DNA from: an uncultured bacterium
GTDB taxonomy: Bacteria; Bacteroidota; Bacteroidia; Bacteroidales; Bacteroidaceae
Direction: 5' to 3'
NCBI GenBank assembly: GCA_905215555.1
Contig: CAJMQU010000002.1
Span: 62,001 to 126,000, forward strand
DNA length: 64,000 nt
The stretch's first letter is position 1. Every line of letters starts with the position of its first letter. A program made the position numbers and the translations under genes. This document shows, piece by piece, positions 36,358 to 45,696 of this stretch. The notes under the pieces were generated by a model. The model was not told the DNA's origin. It searched no databases and was given only the letters and a program-made list of their open reading frames with translations.

Positions 36358-38244
36358 TTACCAACCATAATTTTGCTTTAAATTGGGATTTTTATCTATT
36401 TCCGATTTAGGAATCGGGAAGAGATAATGCTTTTCTTGAAATACACGAGTTTGCATAGGAGTTCTTTTGTAGAATACCGCCACCCCTGCTGCCTCGCTTT
36501 TCCAATCTAATCCGGTTGCTTCCAGTTCTTCTTGTGAAGGGCGGTTATTCATTCCGTATACAATTCCATTGTCAGTTCCTTTCACGCCATTATGATTGGC
36601 GGCAATCATCCAGCGTCTTACATCATAGAAACGATGGCTTTCAAATGCTAGTTCTACACGACGCTCATTTCTGATACGTTTTCGCATACCTTCTTTAGTT
36701 AAATCTTCCGTTCTGTCTTTGATAGGAAGTGCAGGCATTTGTACACGTGCTCTTACCTTATTCACTGCATCGTATACTCTTTGATCAGGTTTCTCTAAAT
36801 ATTCATTTAATGCCTCTGCATAGTTTAGGTAGATTTCTGCTAAGCGGAAGACGGGAATATTTCTTCGGGCAGTTCCTGTTCCGTTTAAAATATCTACTTC
36901 AGGAGATCCCCATTTTCTAACTCCGTATCCTGTCATGTTGTGTGTTCCCATTGACCAAGGCCACGCATCGGAATCATCATTGTTGAAGTTTCTGTTTCCG
37001 TAATAAGCAAACTTGACAGGCCTTTTATGGCGTGATAGCACCCAGTTGCAGTATTGAAAATAGATAGAAGCATAAAATCGTGGATCGCGGTTGAAATACA
37101 TGTTGGATACATTATGGACATCAGAGAATTCTATTCCGTCCCACATGGCTCCATTCCAGAATCCTTTTTCCGTATAGCCGCTTTGTGGGTCGTCTATGGG
37201 AAATCCTGTATTTGTTTCGTAAGCGTCAACTAATTCCTGCAATACGCTCATTTTACCCTGTCCGTTGAAAGGGTATCCATTCGGAAAATGTCCGATTTCA
37301 TAACCGTTACCATTGCCTTGTGAATAAGCTAGAATTGTTTCTTTCCATTCACGAGTATAGAACAATTGTGCATAGTTATCCACTGGGTTGGTGGGATTGG
37401 GCTGATAGAGTTCGTAGACACCTTGATCTACCATAGCCAATAATTCTTCGGCTGCATCAGCTGCTTTTTTCCATTTTTCTTGATCGTAATTGGTATTAAA
37501 TAACGGAGTTCCGTCTTGTTTAGTTATGTTCTCATACAGTTTGTTACCATTGAATAATGGACTAGCGGCGTAAAGCAGTGTACGACTTTTCAGTGCGAGA
37601 GCGGCTCCTCGCGTTACTCTGCCTGTTTGGGAAGGTTCATCGGTATAATCTACTTTGAGCGTGTGTTTGATATCGTCGCATTCATTTACGATGAATTGAA
37701 CTATTTCGTCCACGGAATTCCGTTCTATCAGGGTTGAAGCGGTATTATTGATATCTTTTATAGATTCGGTTATCAGAGGTACCGCTCCATATCTTTTGAA
37801 TAAGTCAAAGTAGAAGAGTGCACGTAAAAAACGAGCTTCTGCTTTAAATACCGGTATTCTGGCTTGATAATAATCTTGTTGGTCTCCTTGCAGAGGTACA
37901 GACTCAATATGTTCAATAAATAGGTTTGCCCGGCGTATGTCCTGATAACGCCAACTCCAGTTTCCAAGCGGGTTGTCTGTTGGTCCCCAACTTCCGGTGT
38001 TATATTTCCATGAGGACTGATTGTTATTTTCCCAATGATGCCAAGCTTCGTCTGAAGCCCCCCATATATCATCGCTCATAGCTTCGTTGGGTATAGCATT
38101 ATAGAGTTTTGCAAGTACTCTTTCAGCATTTTTAATGTCATTCCAAATATCCTCTTCCATTACAACCTCTTTCGGTACGATATCCAAGAAGTCACATGAA
38201 GTCAATAATAGTGAATATATAAAGATGAAATATATTTTTTTCAT
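36358..38244 (-). CDS. SusD/RagB outer-membrane lipoprotein of the mannan-type PUL
   Basis: This 628-aa protein has a lipoprotein signal (YFIFIYSLLLTSC). SusD hallmarks are LFIEHIESV, AEARFLRALFYFDLFKRYG, LAEIYLNYAEALNE, RNERRVELAFESHRFYDVRRW and the C-terminal HYLFPIPKSEIDKNPNLKQN. Length is normal. The gene is 20 bp after the broken susC. If SusC is really inactive, this SusD would lack its partner. Confidence 0.96.
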   Translation of the reverse strand: MKKIYFIFIYSLLLTSCDFLDIVPKEVVMEEDIWNDIKNAERVLAKLYNAIPNEAMSDDIWGASDEAWHHWENNNQSSWKYNTGSWGPTDNPLGNWSWRYQDIRRANLFIEHIESVPLQGDQQDYYQARIPVFKAEARFLRALFYFDLFKRYGAVPLITESIKDINNTASTLIERNSVDEIVQFIVNECDDIKHTLKVDYTDEPSQTGRVTRGAALALKSRTLLYAASPLFNGNKLYENITKQDGTPLFNTNYDQEKWKKAADAAEELLAMVDQGVYELYQPNPTNPVDNYAQLFYTREWKETILAYSQGNGNGYEIGHFPNGYPFNGQGKMSVLQELVDAYETNTGFPIDDPQSGYTEKGFWNGAMWDGIEFSDVHNVSNMYFNRDPRFYASIYFQYCNWVLSRHKRPVKFAYYGNRNFNNDDSDAWPWSMGTHNMTGYGVRKWGSPEVDILNGTGTARRNIPVFRLAEIYLNYAEALNEYLEKPDQRVYDAVNKVRARVQMPALPIKDRTEDLTKEGMRKRIRNERRVELAFESHRFYDVRRWMIAANHNGVKGTDNGIVYGMNNRPSQEELEATGLDWKSEAAGVAVFYKRTPMQTRVFQEKHYLFPIPKSEIDKNPNLKQNYGW

Positions 38245-38264
38245 ATTTTTGAATGTTTATTGCG

Positions 38265-41200
38265 TTAAAAAGAAAAATTTATTCCCATGTTGACGGTGCG
38301 TTGCTGTGGATAGCTGCCTGTACCATCGGGTATTTCTGGGTCAAAGGTCTTGATTTTACTCCATGTATACAAATTCAAGCCGGTAAGATAAATTCTGGCA
38401 TTTGATATTCCAATCTTGTTGATGAGTGCTTTTGAAAATGTATAACCTATTTCTACGTTCTTGAGTCGGATATAATCGCTGTTTCGGTGCCAAAAGCTTG
38501 ATACACGATAGTTATTGGCATTGTCATTGGATGTCATACGTGGATATAAGGCATTCACGTCAGGATTTTCGGCATTGAAATAGTTGCCTTTTACTTCAGC
38601 CAAAACGCTACTGTTCTGTGAGAACGGATAAGTGCTGCTTCCGCCGTAATAGACATAGGCACCGAAAGCACCTTGGAATAATGCACTGACATCAAATCCT
38701 TTGTAATTAAAACCTAAGGATAATCCTGCCATTGTTTCCGGGATTGACACTCTTCCTAAGTAGCCTTCATCTTGTGTATCGATTTGTCCATCACCATTCA
38801 AATCTGCATATTTGATATCACCCGGCTGTACAGGACCGAAAGTTTGTTTAGGACTGCTTGCGATGTCTTCCCAATCTTTGAACAAGCCTATGGCAGTCAG
38901 ACCCATGTGTTCATTAATTCTTCGTCCGGTACGTGCTTGCCATTCCCTTCCTTCTAGTTTGGGTTCAGTAATGTCTACAATCTTATTGCGGGCAAAAGAA
39001 ACATTTCCTTTGATGAAGTAACCGAAGTCTTTAATATTTTTTTGATAAGTAAGAGTGGCTTCGAATCCTTTGTTATCAACTATACCTGCGTTGATCATCG
39101 GTAAGTTTGCTATACCGACAATTTCGGGTATGGTTAACGGTTGTGTCAGAATATTGTCTCTTCGTTCGTAAAAGATGTCTGTCTCCAACTTTAGTTCATT
39201 ATTCCATAACCCTAAGTCAAGACCGAAATTGAATTTTTTAGACTTTTCCCAAGTAACGAATGGGTTACCGGTAGCATTTTCTTCGGCTCCGGCATACCAA
39301 GCACCGTCATTGTTTGTTCCAAACTGGTAGCCCGGAGCATCCAATATCCATTTCCCTTGATACAGGAAGCGTTGTCCTGACTTGTCATTTCCAACAACGC
39401 CGGCAGAGACTCTGAGTTTCAATAGGCTTATTTGTGGGAGATTATCTTGAATAAAGCTTTCATTAGAAATTAGCCAACCGGCAGAGAAGGCTGGGAAAAA
39501 ACCGAACCGTCGTCCTTTGATAAAGTTTTCCGAACCATTGTAACCAAAGTTAAATTCAGCAAAGTATCTGTCGTCAAAAGCATATGCTGCCCGTCCCACT
39601 AAACCTTGATATTTGTAGGGTAATCCAGAAATTGCATTGTTTTTGCCTCCTCCCACAGCAGCGGAATAGCTTTCCTGATTATACAGTAAGAGCCCTTTTA
39701 TATCATGTTTGCCAAACCTACGTTCGTAATTAAGATACAGTTCTGCAATGACTTTTTTGTTTCCGTTGGCATTAACAGAGTAATCTAACGTGTTGGTTCC
39801 TTCTTCCACACGGATGTATGTACCTTTGAATAAGTCGGGTTCATCTTCATTTGTTACATAACGGTAGGTGTATGCTCCTTTAGCACGAGTTACATCTCTG
39901 AAATTCATTGTATCAAAGGATAGGCGGCCTTTTATACTTAATCCAGGGGTTACCCAAGGTAACTTCCATGTAAAACCGGCCGTAGCTTGGAGAGTTGTTT
40001 CGAAATTCTTTCTATAACCTTGTTGGGTCAACATTGCATAAGGATTTCTTGCTAAACCTTGTACACCGGCAGCCGAACCGTCAGGGTTCTGTACGGGATA
40101 CCACCATGGAGGTGTTATCTTTAAACGATTCCAAAGGTCTCCAGTATCTACGTTGGGATAGTTACGGTCACGGATGATACCTCCTAGATTGACTTCCATT
40201 TCTAAATTCTTAGAGATGGATAAATCTACATTTGAGCGGAAATTATATTGATTCAGAGTTGCTTGGATATTATAGTCTTCTGTGGCATCTTCATAATTAT
40301 AAAGTCCGTTTTGCTGCATATAAGATACTGAAACAAAATAGCGGACAAATGAATTTTTACCGTTTATATTGATATTAGCTTGATGCATCATTGAAGACGG
40401 TTTAAGCATTTCGTCTTGCCAATTTACATTAGGGTAAAGATACTTATAAGTAGGATTACTGCGGTCTCTGTATTTTGCTAAGTATTCGTCTGTATACATA
40501 GCAGCATTTAGTCCATCATTCACTAAACCTTCACGATAGAGCATTAAGGCATCGTATGAATCTAAATATTTAGGTAAACGTGTGGGTTGCTGAATGGCAG
40601 TTTGCAAGTTAACGCTAATTTGCGGCTTTTCAGCAGTACCTCTTTTGGTGGTGATAAGAATACACCGTTAGCACCACGAACTCCATAAACTGCAGTAGAA
40701 GAGGCATCCTTTAATATGGTGATATCCTCTATTTCATTGGGGTCAATATTGTCATAACTGCGTTCTAGGCCATCTACCATTATAAGCGGGGAGTTTGCTG
40801 TTCCATACGTACCGAAGCCACGTATCCATATGTTGGCTCCATCATTGCCCGGTTCTCCACCACGTTGGACAGAAATGATACCGGGTAGGCGTCCGGCCAA
40901 AGCATTAGATATATTGGCAACAGGGCTTTGTTTTAACTGGTTTGAAGAAACGGATGACACGGAACCTGTTACATTCAGACGTTTTTGTGTACCATACCCT
41001 ACAACTACAACTTCTTGCAGTTCATTGATGTCTTCGTTTAATACGATTGAGAAATTCTCACGATTGTCAATCATTATTTCTTGAGGGGTGTATCCAATAT
41101 AAGATACTACCAATTTGTCACCTATATTGGCTTTAATTGTAAACTTGCCGTCTATATCGGTGATGGTTCCTCCTACTTCTCCTTTTATTTGGACAGTTAC

Positions 41201-41425
41201 TCCAATTAGGCTTTCGCCCATATTGTCTTTTACTTGTCCGGTGATGTCTCTTTTTGCCTCTTGCCGAATTCCATCTGTAATGTTTGCGGCTTTATTGGCC
41301 AAGTTATCTTTTGAATAAACTTGCCCGCTAAATGCCCCTATTGCCAAGAGGGAAATACAGATAGCCGTTGTTCTAGTTGAGTGCTTTGTCAGAACAAACC
41401 ATTTTCTTTTTTTGATTTCTTTCAT
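38265..41425 (-). pseudogene. SusC/RagA TonB-dependent transporter, interrupted by a frameshift
   Basis: The N-terminal frame (41425 down to 40562, 287 codons) carries a signal region, a carboxypeptidase-regulatory-like domain (ITGQVKDNMGESLIGVTVQI) and the plug up to ITILKDASSTAVYGVRGANG. It then runs into a missense tail. The C-terminal frame (to 38265) resumes with LITTKRGTAEKPQISVNLQ, the normal continuation after GANGV, and ends with a complete barrel (TVNMGINFSF). The switch lies near 40659-40664, where one missing base restores GVxLITTKRG. The joined protein would be about 1050 aa, full length. It is either a true single-base loss or a sequencing error. Confidence 0.88.
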
Positions 41426-41474
41426 ATGTTTATAGTATTATTAAAGTGTAGCAAACATTTTTTATCTCAGAGTT

Positions 41475-42941
41475 TTATAATATTTGATTAAGTAATTCCA
41501 CCTTTCCTTCATTCACCAGTTTCAGAATCAGCTCTCCGAACAGTGTATTTTGCCAGGCAAACCAGGCACGGGTAAAGTTTGCCGGATCATCTTTGTGAAA
41601 AGATTCGTGCATGAATCCGGTTCCTGCATCTGTATCCATCAGCATCTTGATACATTCTTTAATCTCTTGATCATCCTGACTGGTGAAAGCTTTCATCATG
41701 ATGCTCATGGGCCATACCATATCATATCCGATATGTGGGCCGCCTATTCCTTCACCGGCTTTTCCTTTGAAGAAATACGGGTTGTCCTGGCTCCATACGA
41801 AACGACGGGTATTCTGGTAGATAGGATCGTTTACATCCACGTCTCCCAGATAAGGCATGGCGAGGAGGCTTGGGACGTTGGCGTCGTCCATCAGCATATG
41901 GTTGCCGAAACCATCTACTTCGAAAGCATAGATTGTGCCGTATTTCGGGTGATTGTAGGTAGCGTATTTCTGCAGGGCAGTCTCTACCTCGTCAGCCAGT
42001 GTTGTGCACTCTTGAGCCAAAGCTCCATTTTGATTTACTGTCGAAAGGATTTCCGCAGCTTTTCTTAAGGAAGATACGGCAAAGAAGTTCGATGGAATCA
42101 GGAACTGAAATGTCGTTGCATCGTCCGAAGGGCGGAAGCAGGAAACAATCAGTCCGACAGGGTTGACAGGGGCGCCTAAACCATTATTGTTCAGTGTGTC
42201 AAGAGCACGTTCCGTCTTGCGTTGGAATTTATAGGAGCCGACACCGTCTTTACGTTGTTGCTCTTTGAATGTCTTCAGTATGTTTGTGATAGCTTCCAGC
42301 CATGCTTCATCGAAAACGCTGGCGTCACCGGTTTCTTTCCAATATTGATAAGCCAGCCGGAGAGGATAACAGAGGGAGTCTATTTCCCATTTCCGTTCGT
42401 GCAGTTCGGGTTTCATATCTGTATTGTCGGACATCCAGTCGCCGCCTGTGGGACCGTCGTTGTATCCGTTGGCATAAGGATCGATGTTGATGCACATGAA
42501 CTGGCGACGGATGACACCTTCCAGCATCTTTTTCAGTTCCGGGTCTTTGTGTGCCAGTTGCACGTAGGGCCAAACCTGTGCACCGGAATCGCGCAGCCAC
42601 ATGGCATGAATATCACCGGTATAGACAAATGTGTCGGGTTTGCCATCCAACAAACGGTAGTGTACGGTTGTATCCAGCGTGTTCGGGAAACAATTCTCGA
42701 ACATCCACGCCAGTTTTTGGTTAGTCAGCAGTTTCTTTACCCGCAGGATTTCGGCTTCTACGGCTTTCGAAACGTACAGCCTGTTTTTTACGGCAGGGCG
42801 GTTGGTCTTGTAAGCGGCAGTCACCTGGGCATGGTTCACAACTTTGGTGTTGTCTTGTTTTAATGTTGGTTCCATTGCTTTGGCATTGTTGTGCATACAT
42901 AACAAGGCCACGGCGCATAGACCGATATTTCTCTTTTTCAT
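41475..42941 (-). CDS. GH125 exo-alpha-1,6-mannosidase
   Basis: This 488-aa secreted protein has a signal peptide (IGLCAVALLCMHNNAKA). Family motifs are GDIHAMWLRDSGAQVWPY, GPTGGDWMSDNTDMKPELHERKW (split here) and GGPHIGYDMVWPMSIMM. GH125 enzymes are inverting exo-alpha-1,6-mannosidases that act on alpha-mannan backbones and N-glycans. Together with the upstream GH76 gene it gives endo plus exo attack on an alpha-1,6-mannose chain. It lies 30 bp after GH76 and 49 bp before susC. Confidence 0.95.
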   Translation of the reverse strand: MKKRNIGLCAVALLCMHNNAKAMEPTLKQDNTKVVNHAQVTAAYKTNRPAVKNRLYVSKAVEAEILRVKKLLTNQKLAWMFENCFPNTLDTTVHYRLLDGKPDTFVYTGDIHAMWLRDSGAQVWPYVQLAHKDPELKKMLEGVIRRQFMCINIDPYANGYNDGPTGGDWMSDNTDMKPELHERKWEIDSLCYPLRLAYQYWKETGDASVFDEAWLEAITNILKTFKEQQRKDGVGSYKFQRKTERALDTLNNNGLGAPVNPVGLIVSCFRPSDDATTFQFLIPSNFFAVSSLRKAAEILSTVNQNGALAQECTTLADEVETALQKYATYNHPKYGTIYAFEVDGFGNHMLMDDANVPSLLAMPYLGDVDVNDPIYQNTRRFVWSQDNPYFFKGKAGEGIGGPHIGYDMVWPMSIMMKAFTSQDDQEIKECIKMLMDTDAGTGFMHESFHKDDPANFTRAWFAWQNTLFGELILKLVNEGKVELLNQIL

Positions 42942-42971
42942 GTTTTAAAGGTATTAGTATATTTTCATTTA

Positions 42972-44174
42972 TTATTTGACAGCTGCAAGGCGGGCATACA
43001 TTTCAACCATGGCGGCTTGGGTCAGCAACCATTTCCGGTTGTCGTGGGTACTTCCGCTGAGGTCGGTATTGAACAATCCTTTTTCATCTCGTGCATGCTC
43101 CCAGGCATAGTCCAGGCTCTGGTTGAAGGAGTCCAGATAGACTCTGTTCCGGTCTGCTTGGTATAGTTCGATGAAACCTCTGAGCATGACTGCGGTGAAC
43201 CAGATATCGCCTTTCTTCAGGAGTTTGATGGTTTTTCCCTGCTCTGTTGTATAGTCCATGAAGAAATAGTTATGACATGCCCGGGCGATGTTCTGAGCGT
43301 CGGTCAGATAGTTTTCGTTTCCGGTCAGTTGGTAGAGTAGGGCGGCCGACTGTATCATCTGGCCACTGTTATAGGCGAATTTGGCTTTACCTATTTTCCC
43401 GTTCAGGGCGATATTATCGAAGTACAGGTAATCGGTAGAATCTTGCAGGTTGGCTTTGGTCCATTCATAAAGGTGCTGCCCTTTCGCGAAATAGGTGCTG
43501 TCCTTTGTGGCTTTGAAGAGTTTCAGCGCGAGGACTGAGCCGGGGGCATTCGAGCAGGTGTTTTTAGATTCTTTCTTTTGCTCGCACCAGTAGATGCCGC
43601 CTCCCAGATTGTTGTCTGTACCACTTTCTATGAAATTCCAGATAAGTTGCGCTTTCTGGAGATATTTTGCTTCTTTGGTAAGTGTGTAAACGTCGGTAAA
43701 GTCGATGCCCAACCAGACATTATCGTCATAGAAACGATCGGATTGTGCTGCGCTGTTGATGTATGAAGCGTAGGCTTCGGGAGTTCTCCGGGTGTCGAAA
43801 TATTCTTCCAGTCCTACTAATACTTTATTATCGAGCAGCGATTTGTAGTTTGCATCGCTTGTTGTCTCGAATAAAGCGTTCACGGCAGAGAAGGTTCCGG
43901 AATAGGGCCATAAATAGGAATACAGGTTAGGCATATTCTTTTGCTCTTCGGATGCCAGGTAGGTTGCAGTATAATCGCCTATGTTGGAAGGATAATTTTC
44001 ACGCAACAGGCATGTGCCGGAGACTGAATAATTCTGGTACAAGGAATCCAACGTTTGCTTGGCTCGTGTCAAGGCAAGTTCATTGCCCACGAGGGCTTGT
44101 TTTTGCGTATCACAACCTGTTATTGCCAGTACGCATATTAATAGACTGAAAAGCGCTTGTTTTGAATTCATCAT
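42972..44174 (-). CDS. GH76 endo-alpha-1,6-mannanase, lipoprotein
   Basis: This 400-aa protein has a lipoprotein signal (LFSLLICVLAITGC). An alpha/alpha barrel carries the catalytic Asp pair in FYDDNVWLGI (about residues 148-157), plus GGGIYWCEQKKESKN and FAYNSGQMIQSAALLY, as in GH76. It cuts the alpha-1,6-mannan backbone. A Cys anchor means it is membrane-attached; some Bacteroides GH76 enzymes face outward and others the periplasm, and this cannot be decided here. It is the first gene of the mannan-type operon. Confidence 0.94.
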   Translation of the reverse strand: MMNSKQALFSLLICVLAITGCDTQKQALVGNELALTRAKQTLDSLYQNYSVSGTCLLRENYPSNIGDYTATYLASEEQKNMPNLYSYLWPYSGTFSAVNALFETTSDANYKSLLDNKVLVGLEEYFDTRRTPEAYASYINSAAQSDRFYDDNVWLGIDFTDVYTLTKEAKYLQKAQLIWNFIESGTDNNLGGGIYWCEQKKESKNTCSNAPGSVLALKLFKATKDSTYFAKGQHLYEWTKANLQDSTDYLYFDNIALNGKIGKAKFAYNSGQMIQSAALLYQLTGNENYLTDAQNIARACHNYFFMDYTTEQGKTIKLLKKGDIWFTAVMLRGFIELYQADRNRVYLDSFNQSLDYAWEHARDEKGLFNTDLSGSTHDNRKWLLTQAAMVEMYARLAAVK

Positions 44175-44233
44175 TCTTAATTTTGATTGTTATATTGTAT
44201 GTTTTTCTTTTTCTCTTTCTCTTTCTCTTTTAG

Positions 44234-44266
44234 AAAAACAGGTAGCAGTTTCAACTACCTGTTTTT
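44234..44266. terminator. Hairpin in the leader of the mannan-type operon
   Basis: AAAAACAGGTAG (44234-44245) pairs perfectly with 44255-44266. Both flanks are A/T tracts, so it can terminate in either direction. On the minus strand it lies 60 bp before the GH76 ATG and downstream of a -7-like TACCTTTG (44354-44361), so it could act as an attenuator. A TTTCTC microsatellite follows at about 44209-44231. Confidence 0.6.
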
Positions 44267-44353
44267 GTTTTCCTGTTCTGAAATCTTTCTTACCTATGTT
44301 TTTATCTTACCTACTTCTTCAATCAAGGATACAAATGAAATTTTTTCTGTTTG

Positions 44354-44361
44354 CAAAGGTA
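44354..44361 (-). promoter_or_regulatory. -7 box upstream of the GH76 operon
   Basis: TACCTTTG on the minus strand matches TAnnTTTG. No clear TTTG is found 19-21 nt upstream. If used, the leader would be about 170 nt long and contain the hairpin at 44234-44266. Apart from this box, the hairpins and the microsatellite, I see nothing else between 44175 and 44556. Confidence 0.4.
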
Positions 44362-44462
44362 TGCGCAAATGTGGGAAGAGGTATATGAATTCGCGACATT
44401 AATGTATTGATGCAGGCAATGTCATAAATACAGATAGATGTGTCATAAAACCGTAAAAAGAA

Positions 44463-44500
44463 GAGGAACAGCCCGTTATGTTTTGGTGGGGCTGTTCCTC
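44463..44500. terminator. Terminator of the transporter/ribokinase operon
   Basis: GAGGAACAGCCC (44463-44474) pairs perfectly with 44489-44500. On the minus strand the stem is followed by CTTCTTTTT. It lies 168 bp beyond the transporter stop at 44668. Confidence 0.72.
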
Positions 44501-44556
44501 ATGCTTTCTTCCGTATTTTCCGGCATCCGTATGATAAACACTAAATTTTGAGAGAT

Positions 44557-44700
44557 ATGAAACACAACTTTCTTTGCCTACTATGCTGCCTCTATTTTGT
44601 GACAGGTTCTCTTTTAGGAGCGACACATTCCCTCTGGACTGTGCAACGAGATCGAGCGAGAGCCGGATTAATTGGCTCCGGAGATGATAATTGCTCCTAA
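44557..44700 (+). CDS. Orphan 47-aa signal-peptide-like ORF, possible gene remnant
   Basis: The ATG at 44557 is preceded by AGAGAT. It opens MKHNFLCLLCCLYFVTGSLL, a convincing secretion signal, followed by about 27 residues (THSLWTVQRDRARAG) and a TAA at 44698-44700. It faces against the neighbouring genes and overlaps the 3' end of the transporter gene by 33 bp. It is probably the head of a lost secreted protein gene. A real small secreted peptide is possible but less likely. Confidence 0.35.
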   Translation: MKHNFLCLLCCLYFVTGSLLGATHSLWTVQRDRARAGLIGSGDDNCS

Positions 44701-45672
44701 ACCGGATATAAACAGAACGAACATGCAAGCTAGAAGGATATTTACCGTCCGTGAAGAACCTTTGAACTCCTTCCAGATGAATATGCCCCACAAAGCTGCA
44801 ATCATAGGCGCTCCCTGTCCCAGTGCATACGAGATGGCCGCGCCGGCTTTCCCTGCTGCAATGTAACTCAGAGCCGTACCTAATCCCCAGATGGCTCCTC
44901 CCAACACTCCGACCATGTGTGTGCTGAATTTGCCCTGGAAGTACTCTCTATAGCTTACCGGAGTACCTACAAAAGGTTTCTTCATCACGATGGTGTTGAT
45001 AATGAAATTGCTTATGAAGATACCTACTGCGAATATAAAGAATGCCGAATACGGAGTAGCCATTGCGGGAGTAGGCGACTCAAAGTTATTTAAGTCCATG
45101 GCAGCGGCAACGAACCGGTAGAAGAAGGACATCAATACACCTGCTATGATGGCGATAAGAATTCCCTTCTTATTCGTACTGTTTTCTTTCTTATTCATCT
45201 TTCCGGCAGCTATGGCATTGAAAACAATGGCCAGTACCACCAGCGCCACGCCACTGAACAGGATTACCGCATCGCCCTTGGGTTCACCAAAGTAGTTGAC
45301 GAAAACTCCTAATACCAGTGCTATGCCAACTCCCAGTGGGAATGCTACCGTAAGTCCGGCCATCGAGACGGAAGCTGACAGCAGGATGTTGGATAAGTTG
45401 AATATAACTCCTCCTGCAAAAGCACTTGCATAGTTCTCCATACTGATTTGTTGCAGATCTTCAACGAAACCGCGTCCGGCGTCTCCCGTACTGCCCAGCG
45501 TGAATCCTAAAAGGAGGGAGAAGGCAAGGATACCGATAACGTAATCCCAGTAGAACAATTCGTAACGCCAGGTCTTCCCGGCAAGTTTCTGTGTATTACC
45601 CCACGAACCCCAGCAGAGCATCGTGATAACGCAGAAAATAACGGCTAATGAGTAACTGTCGACAATAAACAT
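44668..45672 (-). CDS. GRP/RhaT-like sugar transporter (10 TM)
   Basis: This 334-aa inner-membrane protein has about 10 hydrophobic segments and short loops, starting with FCVITMLCWGSWGNTQKLAG. It resembles the glucose/ribose porter (GRP) and RhaT members of the DMT superfamily, including the second-half ISYALGQGAPMIAALWGIFIWKEF. The gene follows ribokinase by 24 bp, so ribose or another furanose is a likely substrate (inference from context). It has no recognisable regulatory domain. Confidence 0.84.
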   Translation of the reverse strand: MFIVDSYSLAVIFCVITMLCWGSWGNTQKLAGKTWRYELFYWDYVIGILAFSLLLGFTLGSTGDAGRGFVEDLQQISMENYASAFAGGVIFNLSNILLSASVSMAGLTVAFPLGVGIALVLGVFVNYFGEPKGDAVILFSGVALVVLAIVFNAIAAGKMNKKENSTNKKGILIAIIAGVLMSFFYRFVAAAMDLNNFESPTPAMATPYSAFFIFAVGIFISNFIINTIVMKKPFVGTPVSYREYFQGKFSTHMVGVLGGAIWGLGTALSYIAAGKAGAAISYALGQGAPMIAALWGIFIWKEFKGSSRTVNILLACMFVLFISGLGAIIISGAN

Positions 45673-45696
45673 GGTATTAGGTTTTAAAGTTATTAT

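Noticed and set aside
42222..42863. A 213-codon plus-strand frame
   Set aside because: It is a shadow of GH125, with biased composition and no recognisable motif.
44209..44231. Phase-variable microsatellite controlling the mannan operon
   Set aside because: The TTTCTC tract has only about three to four units and is non-coding; phase variation cannot be claimed from one sequence, so it is only mentioned under the leader finding.
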